From positions 12,369 through 76,368 of the forward strand of contig DLHS01000003.1 of NCBI GenBank assembly GCA_002483345.1: 64,000 bases of DNA, written 5' to 3'. Shown here piece after piece: positions 51,764 to 60,256 of the stretch. Source of the DNA: Bacteroidetes bacterium UBA7662. Its GTDB lineage: Bacteria; Bacteroidota; Bacteroidia; UBA7662. Made by a program: the position numbers and the translations under genes. Position 1 is the stretch's first letter; each line of letters begins with the position of its first letter. The notes below the pieces were generated by a model that did not search any database, had not been told where the DNA came from, and saw nothing but the letters and a program-made list of their open reading frames with translations.

Positions 51764-53788
51764 ATGGCAGATAAAAAAACACAAAGCGATATAGATGTCC
51801 GGGCGCAAATAGATGCACTGACCTTGGAACTGGAACAGCATAACTACCAATACTATGTGCTCGACCGGCCGACCATCAGCGATCAGGCGTTTGATATGCT
51901 GTTGAAAAGACTGGAAAAGCTTGAATCCGAGTATCCGCAATTCAGGCATCCTGACTCCCCTACACAACGGGTAGGGGGTGCTCCGATTAAAAAGTTTACA
52001 TCTGTCAGACACAAATATCCCATGCTTTCGCTGGGAAATACCTATTCTGAGGCCGATTTGACAGAATTCGACCAACGCATACAGAAAACCCTTGAACAGC
52101 CTTACAGCTACGTAGGTGAGTTGAAATTTGATGGTGTAGCCATCAGTCTGACCTATGAAAAGGGCAAACTGATCCAGGCTGTGACCCGGGGAGACGGACA
52201 AACCGGTGACATTGTCACAGACAATATACGCACCATCCGTTCCATTCCGCTGCGGTTGCAAGGCAGTGGCTACCCCGATCTGTTCGAAATCCGTGGGGAG
52301 GTCTTTATCCATCGCAAAGACTTTGAAGCCTTGAATGAACAACGTCTGGAGGCCGGAGAAGAGCCCTATGCCAATCCACGGAACTTTGCTTCAGGAACCC
52401 TGAAACTACTCAATTCCAAAGAGGTCAGCAAACGTAAACTCGACTGCTTCCTCTATTATATGAACATGGACGAAGTCCTTTTCGCTACCCACAGCGAGAG
52501 TCTGGCGGCTGCCAAAAGCTGGGGTTTTAAGATATGTGAACACAGCACTGCACCAACCAACCTGACCGGTATACTGAACTTTATCCACCACTGGGAAAAC
52601 GCCCGCGACCAACTTTCTTTCGATATTGACGGCATCGTGCTGAAGATTGATAATTACAAGCAAAGAGACGAGCTTGGCTTCACGGCCAAAAATCCACGCT
52701 GGGCCATCTCTTACAAATACAAACCCAAAAGTGCGAGTACCTTGCTCGAAACAATCGGCTATCAGGTAGGCCGCACCGGTGCTGTAACACCAGTAGCCCA
52801 CCTCAGGCCTGTGCTGCTGGCAGGTACGGTCGTAAAACGTGCTTCCCTCTACAATGCCGATGAAATTGAACGCCTTGACTTACATGAGGGTGATACTGTT
52901 TTTGTAGAAAAAGGAGGAGAAATCATCCCCAAAGTGACAGCAGTAGATCTGACCAAACGTTTACCCGGCTCCAGGTCATATTCCTATATTCCTGTTTGTC
53001 CGGACTGTGGCACTGCCCTGGTAAGGCGTGAAGGGGAGGCCATACACTATTGTCCCAATGAAAGTGGCTGCCCTCCCCAGCAACTGGGAAAGCTGGAGCA
53101 CTTTGTAGCCCGCAAGGCCATGGACATACAGGCCATCGGCAAAGAAACGCTGCAACAGTTTGTACAGGCTGGTTTAATCAGAAATTACGCCGACCTCTAT
53201 CTGCTTAAAGCCGATCAACTGGCAGGTTTGGAGCGTATGGGTGAAAAGACGATCCAAAACATTCTCCAGGGTATTGAAGCGTCGAAAAAGATCCCTTATG
53301 AAAGGGTACTGTTTGCTCTTGGTATCAGACTTGTAGGTGAAACAGTGGCTAAAACCCTGGCGAGGGAGTTTAACAGCACCGATGCCCTGGCTGCGGCAAC
53401 TTTTGAAGAACTTACAGCCATTCATGAAATCGGTGACCGGATTGCACAAAATGTCGTTGCCTGGTTTCAGGAGGATGCCAACAAAACCAGCTTAGCCATT
53501 CTGCAGGAAGCCGGTGTTCAGCTTTCCGGTTCCTATGAGAAAACAGCAAATATAAGTGAGGCCCTGTCGGGTAAAAACTTTGTGGTGAGCGGTGTATTTG
53601 AGCGGTATGAAAGAGATGCCCTCAAAAAACTTATTGAATCACATGGCGGCAAGGTACAAAGTGGTGTCAACGCCAAAACCGATTTCGTGGTTGCCGGAGC
53701 TAATATGGGGCCCAGTAAACTTGCCAAAGCAGAGGCGTTGAAAATAACCATACTTGACGAGCCAGCCTTTGAAGCCCTCCTGCCATGA
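51764..53788 (+). CDS. ligA: NAD-dependent DNA ligase LigA
   Basis: 674 aa from ATG 51764 (MADKKTQSDID). It seals nicks in replication and repair with NAD+. The N-terminal Ia domain, adenylated lysine K121 in the KFDG motif, the OB fold, the four-cysteine zinc finger (CPDCGTALVRREGEAIHYC plus ESGC), helix-hairpin-helix repeats and a C-terminal BRCT domain (LSGKNFVVSGVFERYERDALK) are all present. It is followed by an overlapping DUF6913 gene and dapA. Confidence 0.97.
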   Translation: MADKKTQSDIDVRAQIDALTLELEQHNYQYYVLDRPTISDQAFDMLLKRLEKLESEYPQFRHPDSPTQRVGGAPIKKFTSVRHKYPMLSLGNTYSEADLTEFDQRIQKTLEQPYSYVGELKFDGVAISLTYEKGKLIQAVTRGDGQTGDIVTDNIRTIRSIPLRLQGSGYPDLFEIRGEVFIHRKDFEALNEQRLEAGEEPYANPRNFASGTLKLLNSKEVSKRKLDCFLYYMNMDEVLFATHSESLAAAKSWGFKICEHSTAPTNLTGILNFIHHWENARDQLSFDIDGIVLKIDNYKQRDELGFTAKNPRWAISYKYKPKSASTLLETIGYQVGRTGAVTPVAHLRPVLLAGTVVKRASLYNADEIERLDLHEGDTVFVEKGGEIIPKVTAVDLTKRLPGSRSYSYIPVCPDCGTALVRREGEAIHYCPNESGCPPQQLGKLEHFVARKAMDIQAIGKETLQQFVQAGLIRNYADLYLLKADQLAGLERMGEKTIQNILQGIEASKKIPYERVLFALGIRLVGETVAKTLAREFNSTDALAAATFEELTAIHEIGDRIAQNVVAWFQEDANKTSLAILQEAGVQLSGSYEKTANISEALSGKNFVVSGVFERYERDALKKLIESHGGKVQSGVNAKTDFVVAGANMGPSKLAKAEALKITILDEPAFEALLP

Positions 53789-54321
53789 TATATCCTTTAC
53801 GCATTCGTAACTGGCTTTGGAAACGGTCCATGCAGCAATTGGTGCAAAGTCAACGGCACCCTACGCTGCCGGAAGGATTTTCACCAAAACGTTGTATCCT
53901 GCTCTATCCTGCCGATGATGCAGCCTGGAGCCTGCTGGTAACACAAAAACATCCCTTGTGGTCGGATGGACAGCGCGACTTTGCCTTCATTGGTTATCTG
54001 CCTGGTAAACACAAAGAACTGCCTCAGGGCCTGCCACCTTTCCACCTGCTTCTGGATACGGATCTGGAGCAGGATTTCAGCTCAGCTAAAACATGGCTGC
54101 AACGTTGGCAACAGCCTGCTGATTTGCTGTTGATTGCCAATCCCGCTGCTTCCAGGCCACTTCTGCATCTCTCCGCCAGATTACCGGCAATTTTCAGAGG
54201 CAGTCTATATGAAACAGAATTTGGCGAACTTTACCAACTCATATTATCGTCGGGTGCCGAAAAACCCGCTGAGCGACTTGACGAACTTTTACACTATCTC
54301 CAAAAAATAATGAAGCTATGA
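53785..54321 (+). CDS. DUF6913-like protein
   Basis: 178 aa. The body PKRCILLYPADDAAWSLLVTQKH ... FAFIGYLPGKHKELPQGLPPFHLLL and HLSARLPAIFRGSLYETEFGELYQLIL resembles a small Bacteroidota family found next to dapA or ligA; function unknown. It overlaps both neighbours by 4 nt, so the three genes are a tightly coupled operon. Confidence 0.65.
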   Translation: MIYPLRIRNWLWKRSMQQLVQSQRHPTLPEGFSPKRCILLYPADDAAWSLLVTQKHPLWSDGQRDFAFIGYLPGKHKELPQGLPPFHLLLDTDLEQDFSSAKTWLQRWQQPADLLLIANPAASRPLLHLSARLPAIFRGSLYETEFGELYQLILSSGAEKPAERLDELLHYLQKIMKL

Positions 54322-55196
54322 ATTTCAATTACAGCGGCACCGGCGTCGCACTGGTCACTCCTTTTCATCCTGATGGCAAAATAGACTTCGTTTCCCTGAA
54401 AAAGGTGGTAAATCATGTGGTTGCCGGAGAGGTCGATTTTCTGGTCGCGCTGGGCACCACAGGAGAAACCCCTGCACTGAGCAAACACGACCGTATGGAG
54501 GTCACACAGGCGATACTGGAAGCCAATGCCGGCCGTAAACCAGTAGTTCTGGGCATGGGAGGCAACGACACAGCAGAGTTGCTCGACTACCTCCAGGCTT
54601 TTGATATGAAAGGCATCAGTGCCTTGCTGTCGGTTACCCCCTACTACAACAAACCCAGCCAGGAGGGCCTCTACCAGCATTACAAAGCCATGCTGAGCGC
54701 TACCGACCTTCCTGTTATCCTTTACAATGTCCCTCCCCGTACGGCCTGTAACCTGAAGGCAGAGACCACGCTCCGGCTGGCCAATGATTTCAAACAGATT
54801 GTGGCTATAAAAGAAGCCAGTGGTGATATGCAACAGATAATGCAGATACTGATGCAACGCCCGCAGGGTTTCAAAGTGCTTTCAGGAGATGATCTGCTCA
54901 CCCTGCCTATGATCAGTCTGGGGGCGGAGGGTGTAATTTCCGTGATTGGCAATGCCTACCCGAAAACCTTCAGCGATATGACCCGTGCTGCCCTGGCAGG
55001 TAACTGGGAGGAGGCCCGTCGTTTGCATTACGGTTTGCTGCCGATGATGCATTTAATTGTCGAGGAAGGCAATCCAACCGGCGTTAAAGCGGCCATGCAC
55101 GTACAAGGTCTGTTGCAAAACGAACTGCGTCTGCCCCTGATTGCCTCCAGCAGCTCATTGCTCAGCCGGATACAAGCTGCCCACAGCAAATACTGA
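54318..55196 (+). CDS. dapA: 4-hydroxy-tetrahydrodipicolinate synthase
   Basis: 292 aa. It condenses pyruvate with aspartate semialdehyde on the way to diaminopimelate and lysine. Schiff-base lysine K165 in IVAIKEASGD, Y136 in VILYNVPPRT with R141, and the substrate-binding GTTGETPAL (46-54) are present. It is the third gene of the ligA unit; a perfect palindromic terminator follows. Confidence 0.96.
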   Translation: MNFNYSGTGVALVTPFHPDGKIDFVSLKKVVNHVVAGEVDFLVALGTTGETPALSKHDRMEVTQAILEANAGRKPVVLGMGGNDTAELLDYLQAFDMKGISALLSVTPYYNKPSQEGLYQHYKAMLSATDLPVILYNVPPRTACNLKAETTLRLANDFKQIVAIKEASGDMQQIMQILMQRPQGFKVLSGDDLLTLPMISLGAEGVISVIGNAYPKTFSDMTRAALAGNWEEARRLHYGLLPMMHLIVEEGNPTGVKAAMHVQGLLQNELRLPLIASSSSLLSRIQAAHSKY

Positions 55197-55222
55197 GCAG
55201 TTGATACTTTTTGGTATAAAAC

Positions 55223-55254
55223 AAGAAAAGCCCCGGAATTCCGGGGCTTTTCTT
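55223..55254. terminator. bidirectional terminator between dapA and the Hc1-like gene
   Basis: A 32-bp perfect palindrome (AAGAAAAGCCCCGGAA followed by its exact complement), giving a G+C stem flanked by A-run and T-run. It serves both convergent genes. Confidence 0.92.
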
Positions 55255-55273
55255 TTGAGTATCGATCGGTGAA

Positions 55274-55450
55274 TTAACCGGCGTTTTTGCGGTTTTGAAC
55301 ATCCAAACGGATTTCCTGACACTTGTTCTTCAGATCCTGAAGGCCTTTACGAACACGGGTTCCAGCTGCGCTGTTTTCTTTGTCGTAGAATTTTTCGAAA
55401 TCTTTTTCCATCGACATGAGGAGGTTTTTCAGTGTTTCAAATTGATTCAT
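55274..55450 (-). CDS. Hc1/histone-H1-like small protein
   Basis: 58 aa from ATG 55450 (MNQFETLKNLLMSMEKDFEKFYDKENSAAGTRVRKGLQDLKNKCQEI, shown in part). It matches the short Bacteroidota form of the Hc1/histone-H1-like family, often named histone H1 in databases: a helical segment with NSAAGTRVRKG, then basic residues. Chlamydial Hc1 condenses DNA; the short form lacks the long lysine-rich tail, so its DNA-binding role is unproven. A good promoter lies upstream. Confidence 0.8.
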   Translation of the reverse strand: MNQFETLKNLLMSMEKDFEKFYDKENSAAGTRVRKGLQDLKNKCQEIRLDVQNRKNAG

Positions 55451-55477
55451 ATAGTAGCGTTTTAAGGTTAGACTTTC

Positions 55478-55507
55478 CAAAAATATGCTTTTCCGCCAAA
55501 AGGCAAA
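55478..55507 (-). promoter_or_regulatory. promoter of the Hc1-like gene
   Basis: On the minus strand TTTG (55507-55504), 18 nt, then TATTTTTG (55485-55478) fit the Bacteroidota consensus; the ATG is 27 nt further at 55450. Confidence 0.6.
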
Positions 55508-55529
55508 TAAAACAACGATTTTTTTATTC

Positions 55530-56780
55530 TCAACTCATCGAAACAACTTCATCGCCGGCATACTCACCAGCCTTCAGTTTGTCCGAAACTTCCGAGAATG
55601 CTTTCAGCGTTTCTGCCACATCCTCAAGGGTATGCGCTGCTGTAGGGATTAATCTGAGCAGGATAACATCCTTGGGAACAACCGGATAAACAACCACGGA
55701 GCAGAAGATATTATAATTTTCACGGAGATCAACTACCAGGGCGGTTGCCTCTCCTAAACTGCCTTTCATCATCACCGGTGTGACAGGAGAGCTTGTTTTG
55801 CCAAGGTCAAAGCCTCTTTCTTTCAGTCCTTGCTGCAGGGCATTCACAATGGTCCATAGCTGTGCTTTCAGTTCAGGGCGGTCACGAAGGAGTTCGAGGC
55901 GCTTGATAGCACCCAGCACAATCGGCATAGGCAAACTTTTAGCAAAAATCTGCGAACGCATATTGTAACGGAGATAATCTGCCATTTCGGTCGTGGTGGC
56001 AAAAAATGCGCCTATACTGGCCATTGATTTGGCGAAGGTGGAGAAATAAATATCGATTTCATCCATAATGCCCTGCTCCTCCCCGGTGCCTGCGCCCTTG
56101 GTCCCCATAGCACCAAAACCGTGAGCATCGTCGACCAGCATACGGAATTTGTATTTGCTTTTGAGGGCAGCAATTTCTTTGAGTTTACCCTGTGCGCCTG
56201 TCATACCGAAAACACCTTCGGTAATCAACAAAACAGAACCTTTGTTACCCCCTTCTTCAATGAGGCGTGTGGCACGCTGCAATTGTTTCTCACAGCTTTC
56301 CAGGTTGTTGTGGAGAAACATGAATCGTTTACCGGCATGCAGACGCACTCCGTCTACAATACAGGCATGTGATTCTGCATCATATACGATAACATCGTGG
56401 CGATCCACCAGCGCGTCAATGGCCGATACAATCCCCTGATAACCGTAGTTGACGAGCAGCACCTTGGGTTTACCCACAAAAGCTGCCAGCTCCTGTTCTA
56501 ATTGTTCATGGTAGTTGGAGTTACCCGACATCATACGGGCCCCCATCGGATAAGCCATGCCAAAGGTGGCAGTGGCCTCCGTATCCGCCTGACGTACTTC
56601 AGGATGATTGGCCAGTCCCAGGTAGTTGTTAAGACTCCAAACAAGGCGCTCTTTACCGCGGAAAATCATGCGGCTGGCGATTTCACCTTCAAGTTTAGGA
56701 AACATATAGTAGCCTTCAGCGGCTTTGGCATGCTGCCCGAGCGGACCCATGCGGGTTGATAGCTTTTCAAATAAATCCAC
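55530..56780 (-). CDS. AONS-family PLP enzyme (serine palmitoyltransferase-like)
   Basis: 416 aa. Alpha-oxoamine synthases join an amino acid to an acyl-CoA with loss of CO2. The PLP lysine is K251 in FSTFAKSMASIGAFF; YDAESHACIVDG, LLITEGVFGMTG and MLVDDAHGFGAMG are conserved. The family holds serine palmitoyltransferase, KBL, BioF and HemA; the layout resembles Bacteroidota sphingolipid enzymes, which make serine-derived lipid in this phylum, but substrate cannot be fixed from sequence alone. A TAAATTTG on the minus strand (56810-56817) may be its -7 element. Confidence 0.85.
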   Translation of the reverse strand: MDLFEKLSTRMGPLGQHAKAAEGYYMFPKLEGEIASRMIFRGKERLVWSLNNYLGLANHPEVRQADTEATATFGMAYPMGARMMSGNSNYHEQLEQELAAFVGKPKVLLVNYGYQGIVSAIDALVDRHDVIVYDAESHACIVDGVRLHAGKRFMFLHNNLESCEKQLQRATRLIEEGGNKGSVLLITEGVFGMTGAQGKLKEIAALKSKYKFRMLVDDAHGFGAMGTKGAGTGEEQGIMDEIDIYFSTFAKSMASIGAFFATTTEMADYLRYNMRSQIFAKSLPMPIVLGAIKRLELLRDRPELKAQLWTIVNALQQGLKERGFDLGKTSSPVTPVMMKGSLGEATALVVDLRENYNIFCSVVVYPVVPKDVILLRLIPTAAHTLEDVAETLKAFSEVSDKLKAGEYAGDEVVSMS

Positions 56781-56901
56781 GAAAAGTTTGTTTTAGCTGA
56801 TTACGAGGTCAAATTTAATCTTTATGTGCCATATGCTGCCGGCTAATTGAAAAAATAGAAATAAATAATTACCCACTGATACGCAGCAATCGAAAAACTT
56901 G

Positions 56902-56933
56902 TTTGATTGAGTGGAGCATTAATGTTAATTTTG
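56902..56933 (+). promoter_or_regulatory. promoter of the bamD operon
   Basis: TTTG (56902-56905), 20 nt, then TAATTTTG (56926-56933) match the -33/-7 consensus exactly. The ATG of bamD is 6 nt after the box, so the mRNA has almost no leader. Confidence 0.75.
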
Positions 56934-56939
56934 CAGGCT

Positions 56940-57794
56940 ATGACAAAAATGCGGCTGAACCGCTCGTTTACTTTCATCGTTTTGTTGTTCACCGCCTGGG
57001 TGTTTACAGCTTGTGACCCCTACAACAAGGTTCTCAAAAGCACCGATTTGAATTTCAAATACGAAATGGCGCAGAAATACTACTATCAGGGTGCTTATTA
57101 CAAAGCCCAACCCCTGCTGGAAGAGTTATTGACTGCCTACCGGGGTTCGGAAAAGGCCGAGGACATTTATTACTATTATGCCTGGTGTGACTATCACCTG
57201 CAGCAATTCACCCTTGCCAGTTTTCACTTCAAAAATTTCTCTACCAGTTTCCCTACCAGTAAACGTGTAGAAGATGTTGATTTTATGTATGCTTACTGCC
57301 TGTATCTCGAATCACCGAACTATTCATTAGACCAGGTAAGTACCCGCAAGGCACTCGAGGCATTCCAGTTGTATGTAAACAAACATCCGCATAGCAAACG
57401 CATAGGAGAATGCAACCGGATGATGGACATACTCCGCAGCAAGCTTGAAAAGAAGTCGATTGAAAGCGCCATGTTGTTTTACCGCATGGAAGACTACCGG
57501 GCAGCGGCCATCATGCTTCGCAATACCCTGAGTGATTATCCGGATGTAAGCGAACGCGAATACCTCTCCTACCTGGTGGTTAAGTCCTACTATAACCTCT
57601 CGATGAACAGCATCGATTCCAAGAAAGAAGAACGCTTTAACGAAACCCTGCGTTATTATCAGGAGTTAAAAGAAGAGTTCCCGAACAGTACCTATCTGAA
57701 AGAAGCCGGTAATTATGCTGCCAAAGCCCGTCAGGAGCTTAAAAAACTGGCAGAAAAACCGGTTCCACCTGTCCAACCCAAAGTAATTAACTAA
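56940..57794 (+). CDS. bamD: outer-membrane assembly lipoprotein BamD
   Basis: 284 aa from ATG 56940 (MTKMRLNRSFTFIVLLFTAWVFTACDPY), a lipoprotein signal with lipobox FTAC. TPR repeats follow (AQKYYYQGAYYKAQPLLEELLTAY, KAEDIYYYYAWCDYHLQQFTLASFHFKNFSTSFP), as expected for the BamD partner of BamA in outer-membrane protein folding. Start of the operon with rpoZ, coaBC, DUF4835 and recN, a gene order common in Bacteroidota. Confidence 0.94.
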   Translation: MTKMRLNRSFTFIVLLFTAWVFTACDPYNKVLKSTDLNFKYEMAQKYYYQGAYYKAQPLLEELLTAYRGSEKAEDIYYYYAWCDYHLQQFTLASFHFKNFSTSFPTSKRVEDVDFMYAYCLYLESPNYSLDQVSTRKALEAFQLYVNKHPHSKRIGECNRMMDILRSKLEKKSIESAMLFYRMEDYRAAAIMLRNTLSDYPDVSEREYLSYLVVKSYYNLSMNSIDSKKEERFNETLRYYQELKEEFPNSTYLKEAGNYAAKARQELKKLAEKPVPPVQPKVIN

Positions 57795-57802
57795 GCAATC
57801 AT

Positions 57803-58117
57803 ATGGCCGCTAACAGCACTGAGACACGCAACCTTCGTTCTATAGACGAAAAAACCGGCAATCTCTACGAGTCAATCGCCATCGTAGCGAAAAGAAGTAA
57901 CCAGATCAGTATCAAAATCAAAGAAGAGCTGAACGCCAAGCTGGCCGAGTTTGCTTCTTCAAGCGATAACCTGGAGGAAGTTTTCGAGAACCGGGAGCAA
58001 ATCGAGATTTCCAAACACTATGAGCGCATGCCGAAACCGACATTGCTCGCAATCGAGGACTTTATGGAAGACAAGGTTTACTTCCGTAACCCTGCCAAGG
58101 AAAAGAAAGACCGCTAA
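57803..58117 (+). CDS. rpoZ: RNA polymerase omega subunit (Rpb6-like)
   Basis: 104 aa. Seen are TRNLRSIDEKTGNLYESIAIVAKRSNQISIKIKEELNAKL in part, the Bacteroidota Rpb6/omega form, which is diverged from E. coli omega. It stabilises the beta-prime subunit of RNA polymerase. The spacing to bamD is 8 nt and to coaBC 5 nt, so it is co-transcribed. Confidence 0.9.
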   Translation: MAANSTETRNLRSIDEKTGNLYESIAIVAKRSNQISIKIKEELNAKLAEFASSSDNLEEVFENREQIEISKHYERMPKPTLLAIEDFMEDKVYFRNPAKEKKDR

Positions 58118-58122
58118 GCCTT

Positions 58123-59325
58123 ATGCTCACCGGTAAGCGAATCTTATTGGGTATCACCGGGAGCATCGCCGCTTACAAAACGGCCTCGCTGGTGAGGCTA
58201 TTCAAAAAAGCAGGTGCCGAAGTGCAGGTGGTTACCACCCCTTCGGCACGTGACTTTATTACCCCGCTTACGCTTTCTACGCTTTCTGAACGTCCTGTTT
58301 ACAGCGAATTTGTCAAAAACAAACAGGGAGAATGGGTAAATCACGTTGATTTAGCCCTTTGGGCAGACCTGCTGGTCATAGCCCCGGCTTCTGCCAATAC
58401 GTTATCAAAAATGAGCAGCGGTGGCTGCGACAATCTGTTGCTGGCAGTTTATCTGTCAGCCAAATGCCCTGTCATGTTTGCCCCTGCCATGGATCTCGAC
58501 ATGTACAAACACCCGTCTACCACAGAAAATATTCAGAAGCTTATCGGCTTTGGCCATGTCTTTATTTCTCCGGGCATCGGCCACCTGGCCAGCGGACTGG
58601 TCGGAGAAGGTCGTATGGCGGAACCTGAAGTGATACTGGAAGCGGTTACCCAATATTTTGAACGCCGCTCGCTGGCAGGCAGGCAGGTATTGATTTCCGC
58701 AGGACCTACCTATGAGGCCATTGATCCGGTTCGTTTTATCGGCAACCGTTCATCCGGCAAGATGGGTTATGCCCTGGCGCGTCAGCTGGTGCTTGCGGGA
58801 GCCAGGGTGCATCTGGTAAGCGGCCCCAGTCATGAAAAAATACCGGATGGTCTGGCCGGATTTACGGCGGTGGAAAGTGCCGAGGAGATGTTTGAAGCTT
58901 GCAAAAGTTTATATGCCAACAGTTATCTGACCATCATGAGTGCTGCGGTAGCCGATTACAAACCTACCGTGATCTCCAGCCAAAAAATAAAAAAAGCCGA
59001 TCAGGTACTTGAAATAAAGCTTGAACCAACCCCAGATATACTGTCGTGGATGGGTAAAAACAAAAAAACGGGACAACTGCTGGTGGGTTTCGCCCTCGAA
59101 ACCAATGATGAAGAGGAGCATGCCCGGAAAAAACTGAAGACAAAAAATCTGGATCTTATTGTTTTGAACAGGCTGCGTGATGCAGGCGCCGGGTTCGGGC
59201 ATGACACCAATCAGGTACAATTAATAAGTGCCGAAAAAAGTCATCTTTTAACTTTACGTTCCAAAGACGAGATCGCTTCCGAAATCGTTGTTTATATCGA
59301 TGAGTTCTTTCACCATGAGGCGTAG
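58123..59325 (+). CDS. coaBC: phosphopantothenoylcysteine synthetase/decarboxylase
   Basis: 400 aa bifunctional coenzyme A enzyme. The N-terminal CoaC flavoprotein half has GITGSIAAYKTASLVRLFKK, the active-site histidine in VNHVDLALWADL, ASANTLSKMSSGGCDNLL and PAMDLDMY. The CoaB half has SAGPTYEAIDPVRFIGNRSSGKMGYALA and a lysine-rich KKADQVLEIKLEPTPDIL. It overlaps the next gene by 11 nt. Normal length. Confidence 0.96.
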   Translation: MLTGKRILLGITGSIAAYKTASLVRLFKKAGAEVQVVTTPSARDFITPLTLSTLSERPVYSEFVKNKQGEWVNHVDLALWADLLVIAPASANTLSKMSSGGCDNLLLAVYLSAKCPVMFAPAMDLDMYKHPSTTENIQKLIGFGHVFISPGIGHLASGLVGEGRMAEPEVILEAVTQYFERRSLAGRQVLISAGPTYEAIDPVRFIGNRSSGKMGYALARQLVLAGARVHLVSGPSHEKIPDGLAGFTAVESAEEMFEACKSLYANSYLTIMSAAVADYKPTVISSQKIKKADQVLEIKLEPTPDILSWMGKNKKTGQLLVGFALETNDEEEHARKKLKTKNLDLIVLNRLRDAGAGFGHDTNQVQLISAEKSHLLTLRSKDEIASEIVVYIDEFFHHEA

Positions 59326-60217
59326 CATACTGCTGTTTTTTTTCTGTTTACTCTTTTTTTCCGGTACAGCCCAGGAATTAAACTGCCGTGTTACAGTTAA
59401 TTACGCACAGATAGGCGGTACTGATCAGCAGTTTTTCACGAATATGGAAAACACCATCCGTGATTTTTTGAATACCCGCCGATGGACCAACGACGTTTTT
59501 CTGGAACAGGAGCGCATCAGCTGTAATCTCACCATCATCATTGAACAACGCCCGAGTACAAATCAATTTGTAGCCAAGGCCCAGATACAGGCCGTACGGC
59601 CGGTTTACAATGCCTCCTACAGCAGTGTTTTGATTAACCATACAGACCCGGACTGGACTTTTGTTTTTTCCGAGTTTGAACCCCTGGAGTTTAACGAGAC
59701 CACCCATTTGAACAATATCAGTTCTATGCTGGCTTATTACGCCTACATTATTCTGGGGCTTGATTACGACTCATTCTCACCACTGGGTGGCACTGAATAT
59801 TTCCAGCGAGCGCAAGCTGTGCTTCAAAATGCCCAAAATGCCCCTGAGCCTGGTTGGAAGCAAGGTCAGAGCCTGAGAAACCGTTTTTGGCTGATCGATA
59901 ATATGCTGAGCCCACAGTTCAAGTCATTTCGGGAAAGTATTTACAAGTATCACCGGGAGGGTCTTGATTGTATGAGTAAAATGGAGAAGGTTCCGGATTG
60001 CCGGAAAGAGATCACGGCTTCCATAACGCAGATGCATACTGTACACAAACAAAAGCCCGGGTCAATGGCACAGCAAATTTATCTGGCCGGTAAAATAACA
60101 GAGCTGCTTGGCATTTATTCCAAAGCTACCGCTGAGGAGAAGTCTTTGGTCTTAAATATGTTGTCGGATATTGATCCGTCGAACATACTTCAGTACCAAA
60201 AAATTACGCAACAGTAG
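59315..60217 (+). CDS. DUF4835 protein
   Basis: 300 aa from ATG 59315 (MRRSILLFFFCLLFFSGTAQEL), a signal peptide; the frame upstream begins inside coaBC and is not needed. ELNCRVTVNYAQIGGTDQQFF and LEFNETTHLNNISSMLAYYAYIILGLDYDSFSPLGGT are the recognised landmarks of DUF4835, a Bacteroidota periplasmic family of unknown function usually encoded between coaBC and recN. The overlap with coaBC shows coupled translation. Confidence 0.9.
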   Translation: MRRSILLFFFCLLFFSGTAQELNCRVTVNYAQIGGTDQQFFTNMENTIRDFLNTRRWTNDVFLEQERISCNLTIIIEQRPSTNQFVAKAQIQAVRPVYNASYSSVLINHTDPDWTFVFSEFEPLEFNETTHLNNISSMLAYYAYIILGLDYDSFSPLGGTEYFQRAQAVLQNAQNAPEPGWKQGQSLRNRFWLIDNMLSPQFKSFRESIYKYHREGLDCMSKMEKVPDCRKEITASITQMHTVHKQKPGSMAQQIYLAGKITELLGIYSKATAEEKSLVLNMLSDIDPSNILQYQKITQQ

Positions 60218-60256
60218 TTCCAACTTAGGCTGCTGGGGCTTTCCTTTGTAGTCAGC